A stretch of DNA of 64,000 nucleotides from Actinokineospora globicatena (GCF_024171945.1 NZ_JAMTCR010000002.1:806001-870000); one strand, 5' to 3'. Shown: positions 33,840 to 44,300, numbered from the stretch's first letter. Translations and numbers: made by a program. The notes: a model not told the origin generated them from the sequence alone.

Positions 33840-34869
33840 CCGCGATGTCGGCCAGGGCCAGCTGGTGGTCGGTCGGCAGGTCCCGGACGGCTCGACGGCC
33901 GAGCAGCACCGGGTAGTGCGCCGCGCGGAGCTCGCCGGTGCCGGGGCGCTTGACCCACAGGTTGGCCGGGGTCAGCACCTCCCCCTTGGCAACCGGCGCG
34001 ATCGTCACGACGCTGGCGTAGGCGAAGTCAATGGTCGGCTGTTCTTCGGCCAGAACGGCTTTCGTGCCACCGAGTGCGGCGTGGATGAGCCGGGAACCCG
34101 TCACCAGTTCGGCGAACTCGGCTGGCGTCGACGACACCGGGATGTCCGGGCCGGGCCACCCCCGGTCCGACGTGAAGTGCCGCTCCAGCACCCGCGCGCC
34201 CAGCGGGACGGCGCCGAGACACGGGTAGATCGACGTGGTGTGGTCCGACAACCCGAGCACCGCGTCCGGGAACGCGTCGCCCAGCTCGGCCAGCGCGCCG
34301 AGCCGGACCTGCTCCGGCGGGGTCGGGTACAGCGACGTGCAGTGCAGCAGCGCGTAGCCGACGCCCGCGGCGCGCAGGATCTCCGCGGCGGGTGTGATGG
34401 ACGCGATGTCGTTCATGCCAGTGGACAGGATCACCGGTTTACCGAGCCCGGCGATGTGCGCGACCAGCGGGTAGTTGTTGCACTCCCCCGAACCGATCTT
34501 GTACGCGGCCACGTCCAGCTCGGCGAGGCGGTCGGCGGCGGCGCGGGAGAACGGCGTGGACAGGAAGAGCATCCCCCGTTCCTCCGCGTGCGCCTTCAGC
34601 TCGCGCTCCACCGACGCGGGCAGCGCGCAGCGGCGCATCATCGCGTAGATGGGTTCGTCGGCGTTGCCGGGCACCACGTCGTTGGGGACCATCTCGTCCT
34701 CGACCACGTGGGTCTGGAACTTGACGCACTCCAGCCCGGCGTCGGCGGCGTCGTCCACCATCCGGTGCGCCTTGGCCGGGTCACCCTCGTGGTTGATGCC
34801 GATCTCGGCGATGACCAGCGGCGGGTGGGCGAGTCCAACGGGGCGGGTGCCGACCATCAACTCGGCCAA
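33832..34869 (-). CDS. neuB: N-acetylneuraminate synthase family protein, NeuB-like
   Basis: Encodes 345 residues. NeuB condenses ManNAc (or a related hexose) with phosphoenolpyruvate to a nine-carbon nonulosonic acid. The TIM-barrel domain has IAEIGINHEGD, VKFQTH, YKIGSGECNNYPLV, LSDHTTS and ERHFTSDRGWPGPD. The C-terminal antifreeze-like SAF domain (about 280-340) has VAKGEVLTPANLWVKRPGTG. The TTG at 34869 is preferred because GGGAGG lies seven bases upstream; an ATG at 34857 is the alternative. No legionaminic or pseudaminic pathway genes are nearby, which favours a Neu5Ac-like product. Confidence 0.9.
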   Translation of the reverse strand: MAELMVGTRPVGLAHPPLVIAEIGINHEGDPAKAHRMVDDAADAGLECVKFQTHVVEDEMVPNDVVPGNADEPIYAMMRRCALPASVERELKAHAEERGMLFLSTPFSRAAADRLAELDVAAYKIGSGECNNYPLVAHIAGLGKPVILSTGMNDIASITPAAEILRAAGVGYALLHCTSLYPTPPEQVRLGALAELGDAFPDAVLGLSDHTTSIYPCLGAVPLGARVLERHFTSDRGWPGPDIPVSSTPAEFAELVTGSRLIHAALGGTKAVLAEEQPTIDFAYASVVTIAPVAKGEVLTPANLWVKRPGTGELRAAHYPVLLGRRAVRDLPTDHQLALADIADD

Positions 34870-34985
34870 GGGTGGAGCCTCCCGGGATCGTCGGCGACGG
34901 CCATCCTACCTCCGCCCACCGGCACCCGCGCGGTGTCAAGACCGGCCACACACCGCCGGGGGAACCGCCGGTAGGCTCCGCCCCC

Positions 34986-35897
34986 GTGCAGGTAACAAGC
35001 GCGATAGACATCCCGGGAACACCTGTCGTGCACTCCGGGCGGAGTTGGGCACGCGCCGCGAAGGACATCCGGGACGGGATCGCGGCACGTGAGCTGTGGG
35101 GTCACCTCGGCTGGCAGGACATCAAGCAGCGGTACCGGCGCTCGGTGATCGGTCCGTTGTGGATCACCATGAGCATGGGCGTCACCGCTGCGGGCCTCGG
35201 CTTCCTCTACTCGCAGCTGTTCGGCATCGAGGTGACCACCTTCCTGCCGTACCTCACCGTCGGTTTCGTGGTGTGGGGCTTCATCATCGGCTGCCTGTCC
35301 GAGGGCTCGGACACCTTCATGGCCAACGAGGGCCTGATCAAGCACCTGCCCGCGCCGCTGACCGTCTACGCGCTGCGCACGGTGTGGCGCCAGACGCTGA
35401 TGCTGGCGCACAACCTGCTGGTCTACGTGGTCGTGCTCGCGCTGTTCTTCACCTCGCTCACCACCGCGGGCTACACGCTGTCCCCCGGTGGCGCGCCGCA
35501 GCCGGGGCTGAACTGGTCGGTGCTGATGGCCATCCCGGCCTTCGCGCTGCTCGCGCTCAACGGCGGCTGGGTGACGCTGCTGTTCGGCATCATCAGCACC
35601 CGCTACCGCGACATCCCGCAGGTCATCAACGCGCTCACCCAGCTGCTGTTCTACATCACCCCGATCGTCTGGCCGGTGGACATCCTGACCACCAAGCTCG
35701 GCCCCGGCGACTGGAAGCACCTGGTGCTCGAGCTCAACCCGCTCTACCACTTCATCCAGATCCTGCGGGCGCCGCTGATCGGCACCACGCAGAGCTGGCA
35801 CCACTGGGCGGTGGTCGGCGCGATCACCGTGGTCGGCTGGGGCTTCGCCCTGCTGGCCATGCGCAACTACCGTTCCCGTGTCTCCTACTGGGTCTGA
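34986..35897 (+). CDS. wzm: ABC-2 type polysaccharide export permease (galactan exporter, Wzm-like)
   Basis: Encodes 303 residues. With Wzt it is thought to move lipid-linked galactan across the membrane. About six helices follow a cytosolic N-terminus containing LWGHLGWQDIKQRYRRSVIGPLW, the classical Wzm/RfbA signature. The ending NPLYHFIQILRAPLIG and RSRVSYWV is also typical. The homologue in M. tuberculosis is Rv3783. The GTG start has TAGGCT 8 nt upstream (leaderless). It is divergent from neuB (116 bp) and heads the wzm-wzt-glfT1 operon. Confidence 0.92.
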   Translation: MQVTSAIDIPGTPVVHSGRSWARAAKDIRDGIAARELWGHLGWQDIKQRYRRSVIGPLWITMSMGVTAAGLGFLYSQLFGIEVTTFLPYLTVGFVVWGFIIGCLSEGSDTFMANEGLIKHLPAPLTVYALRTVWRQTLMLAHNLLVYVVVLALFFTSLTTAGYTLSPGGAPQPGLNWSVLMAIPAFALLALNGGWVTLLFGIISTRYRDIPQVINALTQLLFYITPIVWPVDILTTKLGPGDWKHLVLELNPLYHFIQILRAPLIGTTQSWHHWAVVGAITVVGWGFALLAMRNYRSRVSYWV

Positions 35898-35913
35898 GCG
35901 AGGCGACAAGCAC

Positions 35914-36714
35914 ATGGTGGGCATCGAGGTACGCAACGCCTACGTCGACTTCCCGATCTTCGACGCCAAGACGCGGTCGATGAAGAAGGCCGTCATCAAC
36001 ATGGTGGGCGGCAAGGTCGGCGGCCGGATCGCCGACGAGTCGGGGATCGCGATCATCGAGGCGCTCAACGACATCACCCTGAGCCTGCGCGAGGGCGACC
36101 GGGTCGCCCTCGTCGGGCACAACGGCGCTGGCAAGTCGACGCTGCTGCGGCTGCTGTCGGGCATCTACGAGCCGACCAGGGGCACGACCGAGATCAGCGG
36201 CAAGATCGCGCCGGTCTTCGACCTCGCGGTCGGCATGGACCCGGAGATCTCCGGCCTGGAGAACATCCTGATCCGCGGCATGTTCCTGGGCATGTCCCGC
36301 AAGCAGATGCAGGAGCGGGTCGACGACATCGCCGACTTCTGCGAGCTCGGCCGGTTCCTCACCATGCCGCTGCGCACGTACTCCACCGGCATGCGGGTGC
36401 GGTTGGCGCTGGGCGTGGTCACCTCCATCGACCCGGAGATCCTGCTGCTCGACGAGGGCATCGGCGCGATCGACGCGGAGTTCATGGCCAAGGCCAGGAC
36501 CCGGCTGGTCGACCTGGTGCGCCGGTCCGGCATGCTGGTGTTCGCCTCGCACTCCGACGAGCTGCTGTTCGAGCTGTGCGACAAGGCGATCTGGATGGAC
36601 GGCGGCCACGTGCGGATGCACGGTTCGCTGCGCGAGGTGCTGACGGCCTACAAGGGCCGCGACCCGTTCGAGTACATGAGCGCGGAGACGCTGGAGAGGC
36701 TCGGCGAGAAGTGA
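35914..36714 (+). CDS. wzt: ABC polysaccharide exporter ATPase (Wzt-like)
   Basis: Encodes 266 residues. Walker A GHNGAGKST (about 73-81), the signature YSTGM, Walker B ILLLDEGIGAID and the H-loop ASHSDE are intact. The N-terminal FDAKTRSMKKAVINMVGG insertion is typical of the actinobacterial galactan exporter ATPase (Rv3781). It lacks the C-terminal carbohydrate-binding domain of O-antigen Wzt, so it likely exports substrate without terminal-modification recognition. It begins 16 bp after wzm; its stop overlaps the glfT1 start by one base. Confidence 0.92.
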   Translation: MVGIEVRNAYVDFPIFDAKTRSMKKAVINMVGGKVGGRIADESGIAIIEALNDITLSLREGDRVALVGHNGAGKSTLLRLLSGIYEPTRGTTEISGKIAPVFDLAVGMDPEISGLENILIRGMFLGMSRKQMQERVDDIADFCELGRFLTMPLRTYSTGMRVRLALGVVTSIDPEILLLDEGIGAIDAEFMAKARTRLVDLVRRSGMLVFASHSDELLFELCDKAIWMDGGHVRMHGSLREVLTAYKGRDPFEYMSAETLERLGEK

Positions 36715-37610
36715 TGAGGCGGTTGCCCCCGGGTGCCGTGGTGGCCGTCGTGGTCACCAGGCACCGGCGCGCGCTCCTGTCCGACTCCCTCAAGGTGATC
36801 GCGGCGCAGACCCGGCCGCCGGACCACCTGATCGTGGTGGACAACGGCCCGGACGACTCGGCGCAGGACGTTGTCGAGTCGTGCCCGCTGCCCACGACCT
36901 ACCTGCCCTCGCACCGCAACCTCGGCGGCGCGGGCGGGTTCGCGCTCGGCATGCTGCAGGCGCTGGCGATGGGCGCCGACTGGCTGTGGCTGGCCGACGA
37001 CGACGGCCGCCCCGCCGACGAGAACGTGCTGGCGACCCTGCTGGACGTGGCCGAGCGCCGCGGGTTGGCCGAGGTGTCGCCGATGGTCACCAACATCGAG
37101 CACCCGGAGAAGCTGGCCTTCCCGCTGCGCCGCGGCCTGACCTGGAAGCGCGACGCCGACCAGCTCGGCGAGGACTTCCTGCCCGGCATCGCCTCGCTGT
37201 TCAACGGCGCGCTGTTCCGCGCCGACACCCTCGACGTGGTCGGCGTCCCCGACTACCGGCTGTTCTTCCGCGGCGACGAGGTCGAGATCCACCGCCGCCT
37301 GGTCCGCTCCGGCCTCCCGTTCGGCACCTGCCTGCGCGCCGCCTACCTGCACCCCGACGGCAGCGACGAGTTCAAGCCCATGCTCGGCGGCAAGCTGCAC
37401 GCGCAGGACCCGGACAACGCGGTGAAGCGGTACTACACCTACCGGAACCGGGGCTACCTGCTGTCGCAGCCGGGCATGCGCAAGCTGGGCATGCTGGAGG
37501 TCTTCCGCTTCGGCCTCTACTTCCTCGGCACCAAGCGCGACCCGAAGGCGTTCTACGAGTGGCTCAAGCTCGTGCGCCGGGGTCAGCAAGAGCGCTTCTT
37601 CCGGCACTAG
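36714..37610 (+). CDS. glfT1: Galactofuranosyltransferase GlfT1
   Basis: Encodes 298 residues, GT2 family, cytosolic. GlfT1 adds the first two galactofuranose residues to the decaprenyl-PP-GlcNAc-Rha primer of arabinogalactan. VAVVVTRHRRALLSDSLKVI opens the GT-A fold. NLGGAGGFALGM and the metal-binding LADDDGRP are characteristic of galactofuranosyltransferases, and FRGDEVEIHRRL holds the catalytic acidic region. The order wzm-wzt-glfT1 differs slightly from M. tuberculosis (wzt, glfT1, wzm) but the trio is conserved. It overlaps wzt by one base and the convergent downstream gene by 4 bp. Confidence 0.92.
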   Translation: MRRLPPGAVVAVVVTRHRRALLSDSLKVIAAQTRPPDHLIVVDNGPDDSAQDVVESCPLPTTYLPSHRNLGGAGGFALGMLQALAMGADWLWLADDDGRPADENVLATLLDVAERRGLAEVSPMVTNIEHPEKLAFPLRRGLTWKRDADQLGEDFLPGIASLFNGALFRADTLDVVGVPDYRLFFRGDEVEIHRRLVRSGLPFGTCLRAAYLHPDGSDEFKPMLGGKLHAQDPDNAVKRYYTYRNRGYLLSQPGMRKLGMLEVFRFGLYFLGTKRDPKAFYEWLKLVRRGQQERFFRH

Positions 37611-38113
37611 AGCCGTTCCAGGGCCTCTACCGCTGGGAGGCTCGCGTACGCGGACCACGATCCGAGCCGGAGCCGGAGTTCAGCGGCGTGGCGACGGCGC
37701 AGCAGCGGGCTCTGGGTCATGACGTCGAGTTCGTTGGCGTAGGTGAGTTCGACGATGTCGCGCAAGAGGCCGTTGTCGACCTGGGTGGACGCGCCGGTGA
37801 AGCGGTCGCGGACCACGCCGGTCAGCAGGCGCGGGTAGCTGAACTCGCGGTCGAGGGCGCAGTACGCGTAGACGACCGCCTCCGCCTCCACGCCGATGAA
37901 GTCGACGAGGACCGGGCGTTCGTGCGGGGAGAGCAGCGGGTGCGGGAAGCCGTCGGTGCCGTACGCGGCGTGGGCCAGGCCCGCGACCTGCAGTGCCGGG
38001 CGAGCGCCCCACGCGGCGAGGGCGTCGCGGGTGCGGCCGAGGTGGGCGAGCAGCGTGCCGCCGGGGTGCGCCAGCTCACCGGCGCCCCGCGCCGCCAGGA
38101 ACTCCTCGATCAT
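37607..38113 (-). CDS. DUF6817-like HD-type hypothetical protein
   Basis: Encodes 168 residues. H-P-G-G-T-L-L-A-H-L-x-R-T near residues 16-27 and LAHAAYGTDGFPHPLL near 46-61 place conserved His residues as in HD-like actinobacterial proteins of the DUF6817 type. I recognise the family only by this pattern; the enzymatic function is unknown. It converges on glfT1 with overlapping stop codons. Confidence 0.65.
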   Translation of the reverse strand: MIEEFLAARGAGELAHPGGTLLAHLGRTRDALAAWGARPALQVAGLAHAAYGTDGFPHPLLSPHERPVLVDFIGVEAEAVVYAYCALDREFSYPRLLTGVVRDRFTGASTQVDNGLLRDIVELTYANELDVMTQSPLLRRRHAAELRLRLGSWSAYASLPAVEALERL

Positions 38114-38217
38114 GTTCGGCAGGCTACGCGCCCCGACCAGGCCCTGTCCGCTCTCAGCAGATCCGCTACCGGTGAACTTCCCTTGCCGGGCAACGGTTCC
38201 CGTGGTGGAGTCGGCGC

Positions 38218-38496
38218 ATGAGCGAACAGCGGCACGCCCTCATCCTGCACCTGGCCAGCGGCGGGGAGCCCCTCATCTTCTCCCTGTCCGAGCGCAGCGC
38301 CAAGAGCCTGACGAGCAGGCTGCCGGTGCTGATGGCCTCCGGCGGCGTCGACACCCCCGAACTGGCCGACGGGACCACCGCGGCGGTCAACTTCGGGCAC
38401 GTCGCCAGCGCCCACCTCGACACCCTGCCCGCGCACGTGAAGGTCTACGGCACGCCGAGCAAGCGCAGCCACGGGTTCGGCGCCACGACCGGGTGA
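38218..38496 (+). CDS. Small hypothetical protein
   Basis: Encodes 92 residues with alternating strands and a central helix (LSERSAKSLTSRLPVLM) and a Gly/Thr-rich end. There is no signal or membrane segment. GGTGGAG lies about eight bases before the ATG. It converges on gtrA with no gap between their stops. The family is not recognised. Confidence 0.6.
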   Translation: MSEQRHALILHLASGGEPLIFSLSERSAKSLTSRLPVLMASGGVDTPELADGTTAAVNFGHVASAHLDTLPAHVKVYGTPSKRSHGFGATTG

Positions 38497-38919
38497 CTAG
38501 CGGCCCGCGCGGAACACGACGGTGCGCAGCAGCACGAAGTTGATCGTGGTGCCGACGCCCTGGGCGATCACCCAGGCCACCGCGTACTCGCCGCGGAAGG
38601 TCGGCAGCACGGCCAGCATCAGCGCGTTGGTGCCCACGTTGACGAAGAAGGTCACCGTGTAGAGCAGCGCGAACCCACCGGCCTGCCCGGCGCCCCGGTC
38701 GGCGGCGTCGGCGAAGGTGAACCGCTTGTTGAGGAAGTAGGCGGTGGTGGTGCCCAGGACGAAGCTGATCGCCTTGGCCAGGTGCACCCACAGGCCCGCC
38801 TGCAGCAGCAGCCAGTAGGCCCCGGAGTCCACCAGCGCGCAGAAGCCGCCGACCAGCACGAACCGCACGAGTTGCCGCAGCAACCCGGCCCGCTTGGCGT
38901 CGTCTCGGACCTCGGCCAT
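38497..38919 (-). CDS. GtrA-family membrane protein
   Basis: Encodes 140 residues with four helices (about 14-33, 43-60, 76-96, 108-130). [20 protein letters not shown] and the [17 protein letters not shown] segment are diagnostic of GtrA proteins. The M. tuberculosis homologue Rv3789 sits next to dprE1 and has been linked to arabinan synthesis, as a flippase for decaprenyl-phosphoryl-arabinose or an anchor. The divergent position beside dprE1 is the same here. The ATG at 38919 is preferred over an in-frame upstream start because it begins just before the first helix. Confidence 0.88.
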   Translation of the reverse strand: MAEVRDDAKRAGLLRQLVRFVLVGGFCALVDSGAYWLLLQAGLWVHLAKAISFVLGTTTAYFLNKRFTFADAADRGAGQAGGFALLYTVTFFVNVGTNALMLAVLPTFRGEYAVAWVIAQGVGTTINFVLLRTVVFRAGR

Positions 38920-38996
38920 CTCGTCACGTCCCCTGTTCGGCCCCGACCGCGGGGACAAGTCTAGGAGCGCGCGACCGCCCGGCTACCCTGGGTCCG

Positions 38997-40364
38997 GTGG
39001 AGCCAGGACAGTACGAGACACGGCGGCTGACCGGCTGGGGGCGCACGGCGCCGACGGTCGCCTCGGTCGCCACCCCGACCACTCCCGAGGACGTCATCGC
39101 CGCGGTCGCCACCGCGGGCCCGCGCGGGGTCATCGCCCGCGGCCTCGGCCGCTCCTACGGCGACCCGGCGCAGAACGCGGGCGGCCTGGTCGTGGACATG
39201 ACCGGGCTCAACCGGATCCACTCCATCGACGCCGACTCCGGGGTCGCCGTGCTCGACGCCGGGGTCAACCTGGACCAGCTGATGCGGGCGGCGCTGCCGT
39301 TCGGCCTGTGGGTCCCGGTGCTGCCGGGCACCCGCCAGGTCACCATCGGCGGCGCGATCGGCTCGGACATCCACGGCAAGAACCACCACAGCGCGGGCAG
39401 CTTCGGCAACCACGTGCTGGCGATGGACCTGCTGGTCGCCGACGGCTCGGTGCGCACCCTCACCCCCGACGGCCCCGAAGCCGAGCTGTTCTGGGCGACC
39501 GTGGGCGGCATGGGCCTGACCGGCATCGTCCTGCGGGCCACCGTGGCGCTCAAGCACACCGAGTCGGCGTACTTCATCTCCGACACCGACCGGACCGCGG
39601 ACCTCGACGAGACGCTGGCCGTGTTCTCCAACGGCACGGACGACAGCTACGAGTACTCGATGGCGTGGTTCGACTCGATCTCCACCGACGGCAGGCTCGG
39701 CCGCGCGGTCTTCTCCCGCGGCTCGCTGGCCAAGCTCGACGAGCTGCCCAAGAAGTACCGCAAGGACCCGCTGCGCTTCGACGCCCCGCAGCTGCTGACG
39801 CTGCCGGACGTGTTCCCCAACGGGCTGGCCAACAAGCTGACCTTCAAGCTGCTCGGCGAGGCCTGGTACCGCAAGGCGCCCAAGCAGTCGCGCGGCCAGG
39901 TGATGAACCTGACCGCGTTCTACCACCCGCTGGACATGTTCGGGGAGTGGAACCGGGCCTACGGCACGCACGGGTTCCTGCAGTACCAGTTCATCATCCC
40001 GTTCAGCGCCGACGCCGAGCTGCGCTCGATCGTGCGGCAGATGGCCGAGTCCGGGCACGTGTCGTTCCTCAACGTGTTCAAGCGGATGGGCGAGGGCAAC
40101 CAGGCGCCGCTGTCGTTCCCGCAGCCGGGCTGGACGATCACCGTCGACTTCCCGATCACGCCCGGTCTGCACGAGTTCTGCGCGCGGCTCGACGAGCAGG
40201 TGCTCGCCGCGGGCGGACGGCTGTACCTGGCCAAGGAGTCGCGCACCGCGCCGGAGACCTTCCACCGGATGTACCCGGGGCTCGACCAGTGGCGCAAGAC
40301 GCGGCACGCGGTCGACCCGGACGGCCTGTTCACCTCGGACCAATCGCGAAGGCTCGGACTTTGA
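38997..40364 (+). CDS. dprE1: Decaprenylphosphoryl-beta-D-ribose 2'-oxidase DprE1
   Basis: Encodes 455 residues (461 in M. tuberculosis). It is an FAD-dependent oxidase that with DprE2 epimerises decaprenyl-phosphoryl ribose to the arabinose donor. The FAD domain has [17 protein letters not shown] and [24 protein letters not shown]; the substrate domain has [11 protein letters not shown] and [12 protein letters not shown]. At the place of the benzothiazinone-target cysteine (Cys387 in M. tuberculosis, in NxCVDFP) this protein has Thr382 ([10 protein letters not shown]). The GTG start has TACCCT 7 nt upstream (leaderless). It is coupled to dprE2 by TTGA overlap. Confidence 0.95.
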   Translation: MEPGQYETRRLTGWGRTAPTVASVATPTTPEDVIAAVATAGPRGVIARGLGRSYGDPAQNAGGLVVDMTGLNRIHSIDADSGVAVLDAGVNLDQLMRAALPFGLWVPVLPGTRQVTIGGAIGSDIHGKNHHSAGSFGNHVLAMDLLVADGSVRTLTPDGPEAELFWATVGGMGLTGIVLRATVALKHTESAYFISDTDRTADLDETLAVFSNGTDDSYEYSMAWFDSISTDGRLGRAVFSRGSLAKLDELPKKYRKDPLRFDAPQLLTLPDVFPNGLANKLTFKLLGEAWYRKAPKQSRGQVMNLTAFYHPLDMFGEWNRAYGTHGFLQYQFIIPFSADAELRSIVRQMAESGHVSFLNVFKRMGEGNQAPLSFPQPGWTITVDFPITPGLHEFCARLDEQVLAAGGRLYLAKESRTAPETFHRMYPGLDQWRKTRHAVDPDGLFTSDQSRRLGL

Positions 40365-41116
40365 TCAACGCAGTCGGTACCCCGCAGTCCCTGCTCCTGC
40401 TCGGTGGCACGTCCGAGATCGGGCTGGCCATCGCCGCCAACTACGCCAAGCAGCGGCCGCTGACGGTGACCCTGGCCGCGCGGCCGTCCGCCCGGCTCGA
40501 CGCCGCGGCCGAGCAGCTGCGCGGGCTGGGCGCCACGGTCCGCACGGTGGCCTTCGACGCCCGCGACTTCGACTCGCACCCGAAGGTCGTCGCGGAGGCG
40601 TTCGGCGACGGCGACATCGATGTGGCGGTGGTCGCGTTCGGCGTGCTCGGGGACGCCGAGCAGCTGTGGCAGGACCACGCGGCCGGGGTCGAGGCGGCGC
40701 AGGTGAACTACACGGCGGCGGTGTCGGTCGGCATCGCGCTGGCCGAGCGGTTCGGCGCCCAGGGGCACGGTTCGATCATCGCGCTGTCGTCGGTCGCCGG
40801 TGAGCGGGTGCGCAGGTCGAACTTCGTCTACGGCTCGACCAAGGCCGGGTTCGACGGCTTCTACCTGGGGCTCGGCGAGGCGCTGCGGCCGAAGGGGATC
40901 ACCGTCACGGTCGTGCGGCCCGGGTTCGTGCACACCAAGATGACCGAGGGCCTCAAGGCCGCGCCGATGGCCACCACCCCGGACAAGGTCGCGCAGATCG
41001 CGGTCGACGCGGTGCGCGCGAGGCGGGACCTGGTGTGGGCGCCCGCGCCGTGGCGGGTTGTGATGTCGGTGTTGCGGCACGTGCCGCGGCCGATCTTCCG
41101 CAAGCTCCCCATCTGA
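40361..41116 (+). CDS. dprE2: Decaprenylphosphoryl-D-2-keto-erythropentose reductase DprE2
   Basis: Encodes 251 residues. It is a short-chain dehydrogenase that reduces the 2-keto intermediate to decaprenyl-phosphoryl-arabinose. [14 protein letters not shown] is the NADH-binding loop; [29 protein letters not shown] holds the Ser-Tyr-Lys triad; the C-terminus ends with [10 protein letters not shown], as in M. tuberculosis DprE2. The TTG start at 40361 overlaps the dprE1 stop by 4 bp (TTGA), which fixes coupling. Confidence 0.95.
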   Translation: MINAVGTPQSLLLLGGTSEIGLAIAANYAKQRPLTVTLAARPSARLDAAAEQLRGLGATVRTVAFDARDFDSHPKVVAEAFGDGDIDVAVVAFGVLGDAEQLWQDHAAGVEAAQVNYTAAVSVGIALAERFGAQGHGSIIALSSVAGERVRRSNFVYGSTKAGFDGFYLGLGEALRPKGITVTVVRPGFVHTKMTEGLKAAPMATTPDKVAQIAVDAVRARRDLVWAPAPWRVVMSVLRHVPRPIFRKLPI

Positions 41117-41181
41117 GGCGTTCGCCCCATCGCGCGGCGCACGCCGGGCTAGCATCCCCTCGGGGCGGAGAGGGGGGATCC

Positions 41182-41343
41182 ATGGCGCGCTGGGAGGCGT
41201 TTCGGCAGGCCGGGCGGGGGTCGGCGGGGGTGCGGGCACTGAGCTGCCCACCACGTCAGCGAGCTGTGCCCTGGCACGTCCGGCGCCCCAGCGCCACCGG
41301 TCACCGAGCCGCTGACGGCGCGGTGGTGACTTCCCGCCGATAA
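41182..41343 (+). CDS. Possible 53-residue basic peptide
   Basis: This is a small frame in the 271-bp gap between dprE2 and the SARP gene. GAGGGGGG lies about five bases before the ATG, a very strong ribosome-binding site. The product is Arg-rich with no recognised domain, so it may be spurious. Confidence 0.25.
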   Translation: MARWEAFRQAGRGSAGVRALSCPPRQRAVPWHVRRPSATGHRAADGAVVTSRR

Positions 41344-41387
41344 CGGCCGATAGTGGTCACCAAGCACACTGACCTGGGGGTAGAGAA

Positions 41388-44300
41388 GTGCGCATCCTGG
41401 TGCTGGGGCAGGTCGAGATCAGATCCGACGAGTCGGACGGGGCGGCGATCACCCTCGGCGGGGCCAAACCGAAGGCGCTGCTGGCCGCGCTGCTGATGCA
41501 GCCGCGGCAGGTGGTGCCGACCGAGCGGCTGATCGGCCTGCTGTGGGACGAGTCGCCGCCCGCGTCCGCGGCGGCGCTGGTGCACAACTACGTGTCGGTG
41601 GTGCGGCGGGCGGTCACGGCGGCCGGGCGGCAGGGGTCGGTGACCACCAAGGCGCCGGGGTACCTGCTCGACGTCGACCCGACCGACAGCGACCTGGAGA
41701 GCTTCGAGAACCACCTGTACGCGGCCAGGCACGCCGAGCGCCAGCACGACCACGACTCGGCGACCGGGCTCTTCGAGCAGGCGCTGCGGCTGTGGCGGGG
41801 TCCGGCGTTCGGCGGGGTGGAGGCCGGGTTCGCCAGGAGCCGCTCGGCGAGCCTGGCCGACGAGCGGTTGGCCGCCGAGGAGGGCCTGGCCAGGTGCATG
41901 CTGCAGCAGGGCAGGGCCGGTGAGGTCGCCGCCCACCTGCGCAGGCTGGTGAACGCGCACCCGCTGCGCGAGCAGTCCAGGGTGCTGCTGATGCGCGCGC
42001 TGCACGAGAGCGGCAGGCAGGGCGACGCCCTGGCGGTGTACCGCAACGGCCGCGAGCAGCTGATGGCGCAGCGCGGGGTCGAACCGGGCGCCGAGCTGCG
42101 GGAGCTGCACTCAGCGATCCTGAACGGCTCGCTGCGCACCCCCGGGCCGCGGCGGCGGGTGGCGACGCGCTCGAGCGCCCCGCACGCGGTGCCCAGGAAC
42201 CTGCCGCCGGACGTCAGCGACTTCACCGGCCGGGCCGAGCAGCTGCACACGATCATGGCGTTGAGCGAGGCGGGCGCCGCGGCGGCACCGGCGGTGGTGG
42301 TGTCCGGCGCGGCCGGGACCGGCAAGTCGGCGCTGGCGGTGCACGCCGCGCACCGGCTGCGGGTGCGCTACCCGGACGGCCAGCTCTTCGCCGACCTGCG
42401 CGGCAGCTGCCGGGACCTGGGCGCGCACGAGGTGCTCAGCCGGTTCCTCGGCGAGCTGGGGGTCGAGGCGGCCGACATGCCAGCCGACTTCGCCGAGCGG
42501 GTCGCGCTGTTCCGCGGCCGGGTCGGGAGCAAGCGGCTGCTGGTCGTGCTGGACAACGCCAGGGACGAGGAGCAGGTCAGGTACCTGCTGCCGCAGGCGC
42601 CGGGCTGCCTGGTGATCGTGACCAGCCGGTCGCGGCTGCCGGGGTTGTTCGGCGCGGTGCGCGTGGAGCTGGACCTGCTCTCCACCGAGGCGTCCCTGCG
42701 GATGCTGGGCCGGGTCGTCGGGCTGAGCCGGGTGGAGTCGGAACCGATGGCCGCGGCGACCATCGCCGAGCTGTGCGGCGGCATCCCGCTCGCGGTGCGC
42801 GCGGCCGGGGCGAAGCTGCTGGCCAGACCGCACTGGCCGCTGCGGGCGCTGGCCACCCGGCTGACCGACGAGCGGCGCCGGTTCGACGAGCCTGCCGACG
42901 GCGACCTCGCGGTCCGCTGCGGGCTGCTGCTCACCTACGCCGAGCTCGACGACGTGCACCGGCACGCCTTCCACCTGCTCGCCCTGCTCGACCTGCCGGA
43001 CTTCGGCTCGTGGCTGGCCGCCCCGCTGCTGGAGGTCGGCGTCGACGAGGCCGAGGACGTGGTGGAGCGGCTGGTCGTCCTGCGGCTGGTCGAGGTCGCC
43101 GGGATCGACGCGATCGGCCGGGTGCGCTACCGCTTCCACGACATGGTGCAGCTGTTCGGCACCGAGCAGGCCAACCGCGAGGAGCCTGCCGACGCGGTGG
43201 CCGCCGCGGTGTGCCGGACGCTGGCCGCCTGGATGTGCCTGGTGGAGGCCGGGGCGAACAAGCTGCCCAGGGTCACCCTCGGGCTGCGGCCGGTGCTGCG
43301 GGCAGGCGTGGAGCTGGACGCCAGGCTGGTCGCGGAGACCCAGCAGGACCCGTCGGGCTGGTTCAAGTCGGAGACCGGCGCGGTCGTGCGGACCGTCGAG
43401 CGGGCGCACGAGCTGGGCATCGACGAGATGACCACGATGCTGATCGCCGCGCTGCTGTCGTCCCCGTTCGCCGCCCGCAACGAGTTCGACGGCTGGCAGC
43501 GCACGCACGAGGTCGCCCTCGCGGCGGCCCGCGACACCGGCGACACCCGCGCCGAGGCCACGGTCCTGACCGGGCTGGGGCAGCTCTACTACGAGAAGGA
43601 CGAGTACCCCGACGCCCTCGCGCACTTCACCCAGGCGGCGGAGGGCGCGGCCAAGGTCGACGACGACACGACGCTGGCCATCGCCCTGGTGGGCGTGGGC
43701 ACGGTCCACCGCGACCTGGCCAACTTCCAGCTCGCCCGCGAGCACCTGGCCAGGGCGATCCAGATCGGCGAGCGGGCGGGTGACCTGATCGTGGTCGCCG
43801 CAGCCGACTACGGCCTCGCCTCCATCTGGCGCGACCTGGGCGACATCCCGTCGGCGGCCAGCCGGTTCACCCGGTGCGCCGAGGCCTACCGGGCCCTGGG
43901 CGACGCGCGGGGCGCCGGGCTGGCACTGCGCGGGTTGGGCCTGTGCCACCGGGCGGTCGACGAGGTGGACCTGGCGGTCTCGCTGAGCGAGGAGGCCGAG
44001 TCGGTGCTGCGCGCCGCCGGGGACCAACTGGGGGCGACCTACGCGGCCCAGTCGCTGGCCAAGGCCCGGATCCGGCAGGGCCGGGTGGCCGGGGTGGCCG
44101 AGTCGCTGGCCGACTGCCTGACCCTGTGCACGGGCCAGGGCGACCGGTTCGGGGTAGCCCTGATGACCAGGACGCTCGGTGAGCTGGCTCTGGCCGAGGG
44201 CGAGACCCAGGCCGCCGCGGGCCTGCTGGTCGACGCGCTGGGGAAGTGGACCGAGCTGCGGCTGCCGCTGTGGCAGGCCCGGACCTTGCGCGACCTGGCC

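Noticed and set aside
34986-36714. Wzm/Wzt read as the exporter of the nonulosonic acid polymer only
   Set aside because: Their sequences and coupling to glfT1 match the galactan exporter of mycobacteria; a second role for a sialylated glycan is possible but not shown.
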